Origin: Desulfopila sp. IMCC35006
GTDB taxonomy: Bacteria > Desulfobacterota > Desulfobulbia > Desulfobulbales > Desulfocapsaceae
Direction of reading: 5' to 3'
Assembly (NCBI RefSeq): GCF_005116645.1
Contig: NZ_SWCM01000007.1
Coordinates: forward strand, 186,001 to 250,000
Length of the DNA: 64,000 bases
The notes under the pieces were generated by a model. It did not search any database. It saw only the letters and a program-made list of their open reading frames with translations, and was not told the DNA's origin. Shown here piece by piece: positions 1 to 7,832 of this stretch; within the stretch, counting starts at the first letter, position 1, and the number at the start of each line of letters is the position of its first letter. Made by a program: the position numbers and the translations under genes.

Positions 1-58
1 CGAGCATGGAGTTGATGTTTGCACTGATTATGTCACTGAAACGGGTGAATATTCCCAT
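1..58 (-). CDS. pspA: Phage shock protein A, N-terminal fragment (cut by window edge)
   Basis: Only the first 19 codons lie in the window. The reverse strand reads MGIFTRFSDIISANINSML, the characteristic amphipathic N-terminus of PspA/IM30 proteins. PspA forms oligomers on the inner face of the cytoplasmic membrane and, in enterobacteria, binds and inhibits PspF until membrane stress occurs. A strong ribosome binding site (AGGAGGA) lies just upstream of the ATG, and a sigma-54 promoter lies about 50 bases further out. The divergent pspF gene next door supports the call. Confidence 0.9.
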   Translation of the reverse strand, partial: MGIFTRFSDIISANINSML

Positions 59-105
59 GTCCTTCCTCCTGAGTTGTAAGTGAGTTGTGGTGTTCTGGCT
101 TGGTT

Positions 106-124
106 AAAGCAGGATGCGTGCCGG
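106..124 (-). promoter_or_regulatory. Sigma-54 (-24/-12) promoter of pspA
   Basis: On the minus strand the sequence CGGCACGCATCCTGCT has GG and GC exactly 10 bases apart and matches the TGGCACG-N4-TTGCW consensus with few changes. It reads toward pspA from the pspA/pspF intergenic region. In known psp systems PspF activates exactly such a promoter. Upstream activator sites would be expected in the AT-rich stretch at about 130-240, but I could not recognise a specific one. Confidence 0.85.
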
Positions 125-241
125 TTGTTGAAAAAATTAAAAAGTTCGAAAAATTAAGGTGTTGGCGACTTGAATAATTTTTCGATTTAATATAAAATTG
201 CCTGTAGTTAGTTTTTAAAACCAATAAATGGTAAATTTGAC

Positions 242-1291
242 ATGTTGATGAGCAAGGAATCAGTGTTTCCATCCTCCCGGGGGGAAGCCCTTGGGCAGTC
301 AGAGACATTTCTGAACTTTCAGGAAGTGCTCTCCCGCGTCGCTCCGGTTGACCGGCCGGTTCTGTTGATAGGGGAGCGGGGAACAGGCAAAGAACTGGCC
401 GCAAGCCGTTTGCATTTTCTGTCAAAGAGATGGCAGGGGCCTTTTATTACCCTCAATTGTGCGACACTCTCTCCGTCATTGATCGAATCTGAGCTTTTTG
501 GCTATGAAAAAGGGGCCTTTACCGGTGCCGAAAGCCGCAGGACCGGGCGCTTTGAGGCGGCGGACGGGGGGACGCTTTTCCTGGATGAAATTGGTTCTAT
601 CCCGCTGGAAGCACAGGAGAAAATTCTACGTGTTGTGGAGTACGGTTCTTTTGAGCGGGTGGGGAGTTCTCGGCCTGTTGAGGTCGATGTGCGAATTGTC
701 GGGGCAACCAATGTGGATCTCGCCGCTATGGCTGAAAGAAAAGATTTTAAACGCGATCTCTTGGACCGGCTTTCTTTTGAGGTCCTGTTCCTCCCCCCCC
801 TGCGTTACAGGGAAGAAGATATCATGCTTCTGGCCAGTCATTTTGCCACGCGGATGTCCTTTGAGCTCGGCAGGCAGGAGATGCCAACTTTTACGGAGAC
901 GGCAGTGCGCGCGTTGGAGAATAACGTCTGGAAAGGCAATATTCGGGAGTTGAAAAATGTTGTGGAACGGGCGGTACACCGCTCGGAAGGCGGGGTTATC
1001 GATAAAATCGTCTTCGATCCCTTTATCTCCCCCTATGTGATCGTGCCAGCCGCAGATGAGGAAAATAACAAAAAAGGTATCAGTAACACGTATTCTCCAA
1101 TCAGCAATACAGCAGGCTTGACCCTGAAAGAGGCCGTCGCAGAACTTGAAAAAGAAATGCTGCAGCAGGCATTGAGTATCTGCCGGCATAACCAGAAAAA
1201 AGCTGCTGCACATCTAGGGCTCACCTACCATCAGTTTAGAGGCAAATTGCGCAAATACAGCAATGCTCTTGAGAACCATGTCGATGGATAA
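242..1291 (+). CDS. pspF: PspF-like sigma-54 enhancer-binding activator
   Basis: A 349-residue AAA+ activator that remodels sigma-54 RNA polymerase. It starts almost directly with the ATPase domain: Walker A GERGTGKE at residues 44-51, the sigma-54 contact loop GAFTGA at 91-96, and the Walker B region GGTLFLDEI shortly after. A Fis-type helix-turn-helix closes the C-terminus. There is no N-terminal sensory domain, which is typical of PspF, whose activity is controlled by PspA binding. The gene is divergent from pspA. The first ATG (242) and the ATG two codons later (248) are both possible; neither has a strong Shine-Dalgarno sequence. Confidence 0.9.
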   Translation: MLMSKESVFPSSRGEALGQSETFLNFQEVLSRVAPVDRPVLLIGERGTGKELAASRLHFLSKRWQGPFITLNCATLSPSLIESELFGYEKGAFTGAESRRTGRFEAADGGTLFLDEIGSIPLEAQEKILRVVEYGSFERVGSSRPVEVDVRIVGATNVDLAAMAERKDFKRDLLDRLSFEVLFLPPLRYREEDIMLLASHFATRMSFELGRQEMPTFTETAVRALENNVWKGNIRELKNVVERAVHRSEGGVIDKIVFDPFISPYVIVPAADEENNKKGISNTYSPISNTAGLTLKEAVAELEKEMLQQALSICRHNQKKAAAHLGLTYHQFRGKLRKYSNALENHVDG

Positions 1292-1473
1292 GACTTCGTT
1301 ACGTTGCGCAGAGCTGTGTTTTGTGGCGGTGATACATTTTTCTTTAAGCTTATTCGCAGGTAGAGTATGAAGAACCAAAGAGTTGCTTATTGTTCAAGCC
1401 CCCGATTGTCATCTGTACCTCCCCCGATCATAACACAAAATCAATCCTCATGTCGGTTTCCGGAGTCCACATA

Positions 1474-2328
1474 ATGCTATTGACGATGCTTTGCCAGAAT
1501 AATGGTCGTGTTCGGGCCTTGACAACATGCACGCTGCCCTTTGTTTTGCTGTTTTTTCTGTCCTGCACCGCGGCACATCAGAATAATCAACAGTCAGGGA
1601 CCAGTCAGCTTCAGGCGGAAAACAGTATGATGAAAAAACGTCTGCCGCTGATAGAAAGAGAGAGCGATGTGCTGAAAAAAGAGAACCAGCAGTATAGGAT
1701 AAAGATTCAGGATCTGGACATGCAGAATAAGCAGCTGAGCGCGGACCTTGCTGCACTGCGTGATCAGTACGAGATTGATATTGCTGCCGGAAATCAACAG
1801 ATAAGCTCGCTTGAGGAAGAGAATCAGAAAAATGCACAGGAGAGCAGGGCAAATATTGACCGGCTCACTGCCGTCAACAAAGCCCTGAATGAACAAATGA
1901 CCCGGGACCTTCGTGCCCTGAAGGATCAGATTGTCATGCAGAAAGCGGCGTATAATATGGACCGGGAGAAGCTTGTACAGGAAAATGCCCAAAAGCAATT
2001 GGAGTTAACCAATAAGCTCGAAGCTGCCGATACAGAATTAGCTATGAAAAAAAAGGAAATATCGTCGCTTCAGACGTCCATCGGCGAAGTCTCTGCTAAA
2101 CTGGTTAAGGCCAATACCCTCTCCACCGAGTCAGCAAAAGCGAGAACTGCAGCCATGGCTGAGCTTGAATCAATAAAAGCTGCCGGTATAAAAGCCAAAA
2201 ATGAATATCAGGTTCAACTTGAATCGCTACGGGCCGCTAATGCCGACCTGAATAAGCAGATCGCCGAGCTCTCCAGCGACAGATCCCGCCAAAAGCAGCC
2301 AGAACCAGTCCCGGTAACGCAGCCGTGA
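1474..2328 (+). CDS. Putative lipoprotein with long coiled coil
   Basis: About 284 residues. I prefer the ATG at 1474 because GGAG lies 8 bases upstream; the frame stays open further 5' (TTG 1390, ATG 1450). The N-terminus has a basic then hydrophobic stretch ending FVLLFFLSC, a plausible lipobox with the lipidated cysteine. The mature part is almost entirely heptad-like, rich in Leu, Lys, Glu and Gln, predicting a long alpha-helical coiled coil, and ends in a short Lys/Pro-rich tail. No enzymatic motif is visible. The next gene starts one base after the stop, so the two are probably co-expressed and may act together in the envelope. Function unknown. Confidence 0.7.
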   Translation: MLLTMLCQNNGRVRALTTCTLPFVLLFFLSCTAAHQNNQQSGTSQLQAENSMMKKRLPLIERESDVLKKENQQYRIKIQDLDMQNKQLSADLAALRDQYEIDIAAGNQQISSLEEENQKNAQESRANIDRLTAVNKALNEQMTRDLRALKDQIVMQKAAYNMDREKLVQENAQKQLELTNKLEAADTELAMKKKEISSLQTSIGEVSAKLVKANTLSTESAKARTAAMAELESIKAAGIKAKNEYQVQLESLRAANADLNKQIAELSSDRSRQKQPEPVPVTQP

Positions 2329-2329
2329 A

Positions 2330-4513
2330 ATGGTGATCTTGCGTACTTTCAATATATTGACCATCATGCTCTTGCTGATTTGCCGTAAAACCGGCAAAAT
2401 AGGGGGCGTTGTCTGCCTGCTCGCGTATTTGCTGCATTCGACTGCTGTTTTGGCCCAAACGCAATTATCGATACTCGTCACGTCAAACCTGCAGGGAAAG
2501 TTTTCCCTCGATATCGACAACCAGGATAATGCCGATCCACTGCTGGTCTTGGGGCAGAATATTGTTTATGAGCGCAGCAATAACGATATCGATATGTACC
2601 TCGATCTTGGCAACGCCCTGTACCCCGGAGTTCTGTCGAAGTATAGTTCCGGTTCGATCATGGTCGATTTTCTGGATTATTTTTCATGCGCGGCGATCCT
2701 CGTATCATCTAAAGACCTCCAGGTCGGCACCCAAAATCTTCTGTTTATGGAGAAAAACAAAAAGGTGCATTTCCTGTCGACCAATATCATCCAGGACGGC
2801 AAACCCCTCTTTACATCCTGGTTCGCAGCCGACGTGGCAGGGACCCGGATCGCCTTTGTCGGTGTGTCTTCGCCGAAGGTGCGGTTCGACGTGGCTGAAA
2901 AGGATCTGTATAACTATAATCTGCTTGATGCAAAAGAAGCCTTGGTGCCTCAGCTGACAGAAATCCGAGCCGCCGGGATCAGGCATATTGTTCTTCTTTC
3001 CGGACAGACGCTGCAGGATACAGCTCAGTTGCTCGAAAGCTATCCCGAGATCAGGGTGGCGCTGTGCGGCGGCGATTATACTGATCAATTTTTAGGCGGC
3101 AAGGCATCGCGGGTCGATCTTGGCGACGGTAGATCCATCGTGATGGCCGCTGACAATGTCGATTACTATCGCCTGGAACTCACCCTTGATGACGTCTTGA
3201 AAGTGAATGCCTTCGAGCCCAGACAGGCCCAGCCGATAGCCACAATAAACCATGACTATCAAGAATTTAAAAATCGACTGACCCTCTGGAAGGAGAAATT
3301 TAGTGAAGAGGAGGGGGGTCTTGTCGCAAAACTGAGTGACATGGAATACGGTGTGAATGACCTCAGTTTTGGCCAGCTTTTACGTGATCGTTTTAATTGT
3401 GAGCTCGGTATCGTCGAACAAAATACCATCAATCAGGTGTCGGTCAAGGAAGCTATCCGGCGTGCGGATTTTTTGAGCATGGTCAATCGGGACTACAATA
3501 TTTTTCTTATCTCTTTGACAGGTGATGAGATAAGAAAAGTGTATACTCGATCGGAAGGGCTGGTTATTGCAGGGATTGAGACCCGCAAGGATATAGAAAT
3601 TCAAGGCTCCGCCGTGGTGGAGAACCGGCGCTATCATGTGGCTGCTTCACAGCTGGCAATGCAGAAAATCCAGCGGCTTCTTGGCAGGGAGATCGATTAC
3701 AGCAACACCTGGATGACGGTTACCGATCTGCTTGTCGACGATATGAAAACCCGAAAGGTTATTTTACGCTCCGATTACGATTATCTGGATCGTCGTTTCC
3801 GTACCACTGTCGACGCCTATTTATCCAATTTTATCGACGCCAGCAGTGTCAAAAAAGGGGATACCATCGATACTCCATCCGGTCAGCCTTCCGGAAGCTA
3901 TAACAAGTGGGGGCTCGAAAACACCATTGATCTGACCATCTACAATAAATATCACCGCTTTGTTCTCACCCCGTATATGTTCTATTCCCGTCAGGACGAT
4001 AATTATCTGAATAACATTTTGCGGGGTACTTTTCTGTATGATTACAGTCTCTCCGAGACCTTCAGACCTTACAATAAGCTTCGTTATGATACAGTTGTTG
4101 AAGAAGTGGATGGACTGCATCCCAGTTTTCTCCGGGAAACCATGGGGATTTCCGCGATCTATAAACATGTGCATGGCAAGCTTGGCCTCGGGTTTGAACA
4201 GCAGGTCCAGGATCCTTCCGAGGCGGCGATGTACGGTGTTGAGTTTATCGTCGGGGCCCGCATTCCTTTTCTCTCTCATTTCACGTATTTTTTCGATCTT
4301 GACACCTTTACCGGAATCCTTGACGAGGACGGTGGTCCGTGGCAGACGAGAAGTGAAATCAACAATGGCATCTCAGCCCGTTTGAACAGTTATATGAGTC
4401 TTTCCTTCAGGCATAAATATTTCTTTTTCAATGAGGGAGTGACCGGAGAGAGTTATCAGAATTCTCAGTTTATTACTTCGTTGGATTTTAACAGCGACTG
4501 GAAATTCTGGTAA
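2330..4513 (+). CDS. 5'-nucleotidase-like protein fused to a putative outer-membrane beta-barrel
   Basis: 727 residues with an N-terminal export signal (hydrophobic run ending near STAVLAQ, residue 43). Residues of roughly 45-300 resemble the metallophosphoesterase half of 5'-nucleotidases, but the metal-binding motifs are degraded: TSNLQGKF (51-58) where TNDxHG is usual and LDLGN (91-95) where DxGD is usual. Residues of roughly 330-480 resemble the 5'-nucleotidase C-terminal substrate domain. The last 230 or so residues alternate hydrophobic and polar residues, are rich in Tyr and Phe, and end in Trp, as outer-membrane barrels do. I infer a surface or periplasmic binding protein without phosphatase activity. 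It follows the lipoprotein gene by one base. Confidence 0.6.
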   Translation: MVILRTFNILTIMLLLICRKTGKIGGVVCLLAYLLHSTAVLAQTQLSILVTSNLQGKFSLDIDNQDNADPLLVLGQNIVYERSNNDIDMYLDLGNALYPGVLSKYSSGSIMVDFLDYFSCAAILVSSKDLQVGTQNLLFMEKNKKVHFLSTNIIQDGKPLFTSWFAADVAGTRIAFVGVSSPKVRFDVAEKDLYNYNLLDAKEALVPQLTEIRAAGIRHIVLLSGQTLQDTAQLLESYPEIRVALCGGDYTDQFLGGKASRVDLGDGRSIVMAADNVDYYRLELTLDDVLKVNAFEPRQAQPIATINHDYQEFKNRLTLWKEKFSEEEGGLVAKLSDMEYGVNDLSFGQLLRDRFNCELGIVEQNTINQVSVKEAIRRADFLSMVNRDYNIFLISLTGDEIRKVYTRSEGLVIAGIETRKDIEIQGSAVVENRRYHVAASQLAMQKIQRLLGREIDYSNTWMTVTDLLVDDMKTRKVILRSDYDYLDRRFRTTVDAYLSNFIDASSVKKGDTIDTPSGQPSGSYNKWGLENTIDLTIYNKYHRFVLTPYMFYSRQDDNYLNNILRGTFLYDYSLSETFRPYNKLRYDTVVEEVDGLHPSFLRETMGISAIYKHVHGKLGLGFEQQVQDPSEAAMYGVEFIVGARIPFLSHFTYFFDLDTFTGILDEDGGPWQTRSEINNGISARLNSYMSLSFRHKYFFFNEGVTGESYQNSQFITSLDFNSDWKFW

Positions 4514-4581
4514 AGTATCTGTCTGTCATGCAAGGGGACAGTCAGATGAGAAGATGTAACTTATAATAAAGAGAAGGTTGT

Positions 4582-5010
4582 ATGTCTATTTTTACCATTT
4601 TTATGGCATTTCTGGTTTTACTCGCCGTCGGGCTTACCTGGTTCTTCGTCTATTATTTTGCCAATCCTGTTCTTGAAAATCCTGACGGTATCGCCAGGGT
4701 GGTAGGAAACTGCGGGGATACCATGGAAATTGGCCTGCAGATCAGAGATGGCAGGGTTGAGGCCACCCATTACTGGACCAACGGTTGTTCGTTCAGTAAG
4801 CATTGTGTTGAGACGGCGGCAGACCTTGCGCGGTCGAAAACCATAGCCGAGCTCAGAAAAATAAATATGGTGACCATCATGGATGAGGTGGGCCAACTCC
4901 CGGAAACCCATCTGCATTGTGCCCAGCTGGCGGAAATTACCCTGCAGCGCAGTGTCGAAAATTATCTTGAACGGCTGCAAAAGTGCGTTCCCAGTAGCAC
5001 AAAGTCGTAA
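4582..5010 (+). CDS. Membrane-anchored IscU/NifU-like iron-sulfur scaffold homologue
   Basis: 142 residues. Residues 5-27 form one transmembrane helix, followed by a domain resembling the IscU/NifU N-terminal fold. The three cluster-ligand cysteine contexts of that family are all recognisable: NCGDTM (Cys44), NGCSFSKHC (Cys69, with an extra Cys75) and HLHCAQLAE (Cys113). Ordinary IscU is soluble, so the membrane anchor is unusual. The gene stands 92 bases upstream of a bd-like oxidase with two c-type haem sites, which hints at a role in electron transfer or cofactor delivery at the membrane. That role is inference. Confidence 0.7.
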   Translation: MSIFTIFMAFLVLLAVGLTWFFVYYFANPVLENPDGIARVVGNCGDTMEIGLQIRDGRVEATHYWTNGCSFSKHCVETAADLARSKTIAELRKINMVTIMDEVGQLPETHLHCAQLAEITLQRSVENYLERLQKCVPSSTKS

Positions 5011-5102
5011 TTGAAAATCATTCTCCGGTAAGGTATTCTGCCTTTTTTTAACCAGGCACTTACACCTCTCCCTGACGGGATGTTGTAACAAAAGGAGGAA
5101 GT

Positions 5103-6644
5103 ATGAATTACCCGGTTTGGTTTCTGCCGGAGACAGGTGGCGGTTTCCTTATTGCGCTGATCTCGATCCTTCATGTATTTGTTTCCCATTTTGCGGTTGG
5201 CGGCGGATTATACCTGATCTATGCCGAGAAAAAAGGGCTGAGGGAAAAGAGCCAGCCGATTCTCGATTTCACCAAAAGACATGCCCGGTTTTTTCTGCTT
5301 ATTACCATGGTGTTCGGGTCGATATCCGGAGTAGGGATCTGGTTTATTATCGCCCTGGTCAATCCCGCGGCCACCTCACTGCTTATCCATAATTTTGTCT
5401 TTGGCTGGGCTGCTGAATGGGTGTTTTTTTCCGTTGAGATTGCCGCAGCCTTTGTCTACTATTATATGTTCGGCCGGATGGATTCGAAAACGCACCTGCA
5501 GGTTGGGTGGCTCTATTTCTTTGCTGCCTGGATGTCGCTGGCATTGATTAACGGCATAATCGGTGTCATGCTCACCCCGGGAAGCTGGGCCGAAAATATG
5601 GATTTCTGGGCCGGATTTTTCAATCCGGGTTTCTTCCCTTCGTTGGTTTTTCGGACCTTTATTGCGGTGATGATTGCCGCCTGCTACGGGTATCTGTCCG
5701 CCTCGTTTACAACCGACAGCAAGACCCGGGTAACCATGACCAGATTCTCGGCCAAATGGGCTCTGGTTTCCCTGGGCCTCTCGGTTATTTCCGGATTCTG
5801 GTATCTGTCGGTGCTCTCCGATCAATCGCATGGCCTGGTGATGGGGAAGTCTCCTACCATCGTCGCTCTCTTGCCCTGGGGCGGAGGTGGTTTGCTCTTC
5901 TTTCTGCTGGTGATGCTCGGTGCCGGGATTATACGCCCGAGCCTTAACCACAAGCCGGTCGCCCTGCTGGCGATGGTCAGCGCCCTGCTGATCATGGGCG
6001 GCTTTGAGTGGACCAGGGAAGCCGCCCGTCGTCCCTATGTCATCAATGAGGTGATGTATTCCAACAGTATCCTGAAAAAAGATATGGCTGATCTGAACGC
6101 CAAGGGCTATCTCCATAAGGCCCTCTGGGTGCAGAACAAACAGGTGTCCGAGGACAATCTTGTGGCGGCCGGAGAAGAACTCTTCCTGCACCAGTGCTAT
6201 GCCTGTCATACCGTCAACGGCAGGAACAATGATATTGTCAAGGCTACCAGCAGCATGAGCTATGGGGCGCTGGTGAGCTATATCAAAAAGATCCATGAGG
6301 TGCGTTATTTCATGCCGCCCTTTGCCGGCACGGAGATGGAGGGCAGGGCGCTGGCCGCTTATATTGCCGGCGGCCTGCATGGTAAAGAAATACAGGAGCC
6401 GCCGCAGGGGAGTAGCCTGGCAGGCCCGAAAAATGGGGCAACCCTGTTTGACGAGAATTGTGCCTCCTGCCATGCGGTGGAGGATTTGACCGCAGCTCTT
6501 ACCGGGGAGGATAAAACAGCAGTCATCGGAATGCTGAAAACCCTCAATGAAATATCCGATGCAATGGAACCTTTCAGCGGCACAGAAGAAGAGCATGAAG
6601 TTTTGGCCGACTTTCTTAAAAATACGAAACAGGGAGGAAAGTGA
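5103..6644 (+). CDS. Cytochrome bd-superfamily oxidase subunit I with C-terminal dihaem cytochrome c domain
   Basis: 513 residues. The first 310 or so contain about nine membrane helices resembling CydA: an early ILHVFVSHFAVGGG helix with conserved histidines, and a helix with WAAEWVFFSVE whose two glutamates recall the proton-path/haem glutamates of CydA. After a linker the protein carries two haem c motifs, CYACH (365-369) and CASCH (453-457), which should face the periplasm. This resembles the CydAA'-type, cytochrome c-bearing branch of the bd superfamily rather than classical quinol oxidase bd. The start has a good AGGAGG site. The second subunit begins at its stop codon. Likely role: oxygen reduction or detoxification, possibly fed by c-type cytochromes. 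Confidence 0.75.
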   Translation: MNYPVWFLPETGGGFLIALISILHVFVSHFAVGGGLYLIYAEKKGLREKSQPILDFTKRHARFFLLITMVFGSISGVGIWFIIALVNPAATSLLIHNFVFGWAAEWVFFSVEIAAAFVYYYMFGRMDSKTHLQVGWLYFFAAWMSLALINGIIGVMLTPGSWAENMDFWAGFFNPGFFPSLVFRTFIAVMIAACYGYLSASFTTDSKTRVTMTRFSAKWALVSLGLSVISGFWYLSVLSDQSHGLVMGKSPTIVALLPWGGGGLLFFLLVMLGAGIIRPSLNHKPVALLAMVSALLIMGGFEWTREAARRPYVINEVMYSNSILKKDMADLNAKGYLHKALWVQNKQVSEDNLVAAGEELFLHQCYACHTVNGRNNDIVKATSSMSYGALVSYIKKIHEVRYFMPPFAGTEMEGRALAAYIAGGLHGKEIQEPPQGSSLAGPKNGATLFDENCASCHAVEDLTAALTGEDKTAVIGMLKTLNEISDAMEPFSGTEEEHEVLADFLKNTKQGGK

Positions 6645-7720
6645 TGGATCCGCTTTTTATTCCGCAGCCGGACACCATCCCTGTCAGCTGGGGCTGGTTC
6701 CAGTTTCTGCTGCTGTTAACCTTTCCTCTGCACCTGCTGGCCATGAATGCCATGCTGGGTGGCCTGGCAATAGGTATTGTGCAGCACGTTAAGGGGGGAG
6801 AGTTACAACGACAGCTCGCCCACCGCATTGCCATCGCCCTGCCGCTGGTTATCGCCTTTGTGGTCAATTTGGGCGTTGCTCCCCTGCTTTTTGTCCAGGT
6901 TCTGTACGGTCAGTTCCTGTACAGCAGCTCAATTCTGATGGGTGTTTTCTGGATCCTTATTGTACCGATCCTGATAATCGCCTATTACAGCGCCTATCTC
7001 TATGATTTCCGCTTTACCCAACTCGGCTCGGCTGGGCCATGGGTGGCGATACTCGCCTTTACCCTGCTGGTCGGCATCGGTTTTTTCTTTGCGAATAATA
7101 TGCTGCTGATGGCCAGCCCGGAACAGTTCGGGGCATATTTTTCGCATAAAAGCGGCACTCTGTTGTCTTTCGGCCAGCCCGAATTCTGGCCGCGGTTCCT
7201 GCATATGCTTTGCGGCGCCCTGGCTGTCGGGGGCCTGTTTGTCGCTCTGCTTGGACGGTTTAGAAGCGCTGCCAATCCGGATTTGGCCCACCATGCCGAA
7301 CACGTCGGTTTGCAGGTTTTCCTGGTTCTTACGGTGGGGAATATTCTTCTCGGCACCTGGTACTTTTTTTCCCTGCCGGGAGAGGTGCGATTGCTCTTTA
7401 TGGGGCATCATTTTGGTGCCACTTCGGCTTTCTGCGTCGCGCTGCTTCTGGCGGCAGGTACACTTTTTGGTGCCTGGAAGAAAAGATTCTGGCTGACCTT
7501 TTACCACGCCGTCGGTCTTGTCGTGGTGATGAGCTTTATGCGGAGCTGGGTCAGGAGTGGTTATCTCAAAGATTTCTTCTCCCTCGATGCGTTGCGCGTG
7601 GTACCGCAATACTCGCCAATGATTTTTTTCTTTGTCACGCTTCTGGTCGGCATTGTTTGTCTTGGCTGGTTGCTGAAAAAGACTTCCGGTGCCTTGCTGT
7701 TGGAGCGTGGGAGAGAATGA
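6644..7720 (+). CDS. Cytochrome bd-superfamily oxidase subunit II (CydA'-like)
   Basis: 358 residues with about nine membrane helices and no haem c motif. The ATG overlaps the previous stop (TGATG) and has GGAGG six bases upstream, so translation is coupled. Its first helix, with FPLHLLAMNAMLGGL, lines up with the first helix of subunit I (ILHVFVSHFAVGGGL): the first histidine is kept and the second is replaced by Asn. This suggests the two subunits are ancient duplicates, as described for CydAA' enzymes, instead of a CydA/CydB pair. Other conserved stretches include NLGVAPLLFVQVLYG and YSSSILMGVFW. It probably forms the heterodimeric membrane core with subunit I. Confidence 0.7.
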   Translation: MDPLFIPQPDTIPVSWGWFQFLLLLTFPLHLLAMNAMLGGLAIGIVQHVKGGELQRQLAHRIAIALPLVIAFVVNLGVAPLLFVQVLYGQFLYSSSILMGVFWILIVPILIIAYYSAYLYDFRFTQLGSAGPWVAILAFTLLVGIGFFFANNMLLMASPEQFGAYFSHKSGTLLSFGQPEFWPRFLHMLCGALAVGGLFVALLGRFRSAANPDLAHHAEHVGLQVFLVLTVGNILLGTWYFFSLPGEVRLLFMGHHFGATSAFCVALLLAAGTLFGAWKKRFWLTFYHAVGLVVVMSFMRSWVRSGYLKDFFSLDALRVVPQYSPMIFFFVTLLVGIVCLGWLLKKTSGALLLERGRE

Positions 7721-7793
7721 TTTATTTTGGAATGTAAGAGAGTGCCATTAGCAATAATGATGAGCTTGTAAAAAAATACCGAATACCATCAGA

Positions 7794-7815
7794 GATGGCT
7801 AAGTAAAAAGCCATC
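7794..7815 (+). promoter_or_regulatory. Small hairpin in the leader of the acyl-CoA ligase gene
   Basis: GATGGCT and AGCCATC form a 7-bp stem with an 8-base loop, ending 17 bases before the ATG at 7833. No T-run follows, so it is not a clear terminator. It may simply be a 5' leader structure. Confidence 0.3.
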
Positions 7816-7832
7816 AATAAAAGGAGACAACA

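Noticed and set aside
626-1213. 195-residue open frame on the minus strand inside pspF
   Set aside because: It is antisense to a gene with clear AAA+ motifs and its translation has no recognisable features.
5376-6596. 406-residue open frame on the minus strand
   Set aside because: It is a shadow of the oxidase subunit I gene; composition is rich in His, Gln and Arg as usual for antisense frames of coding DNA.
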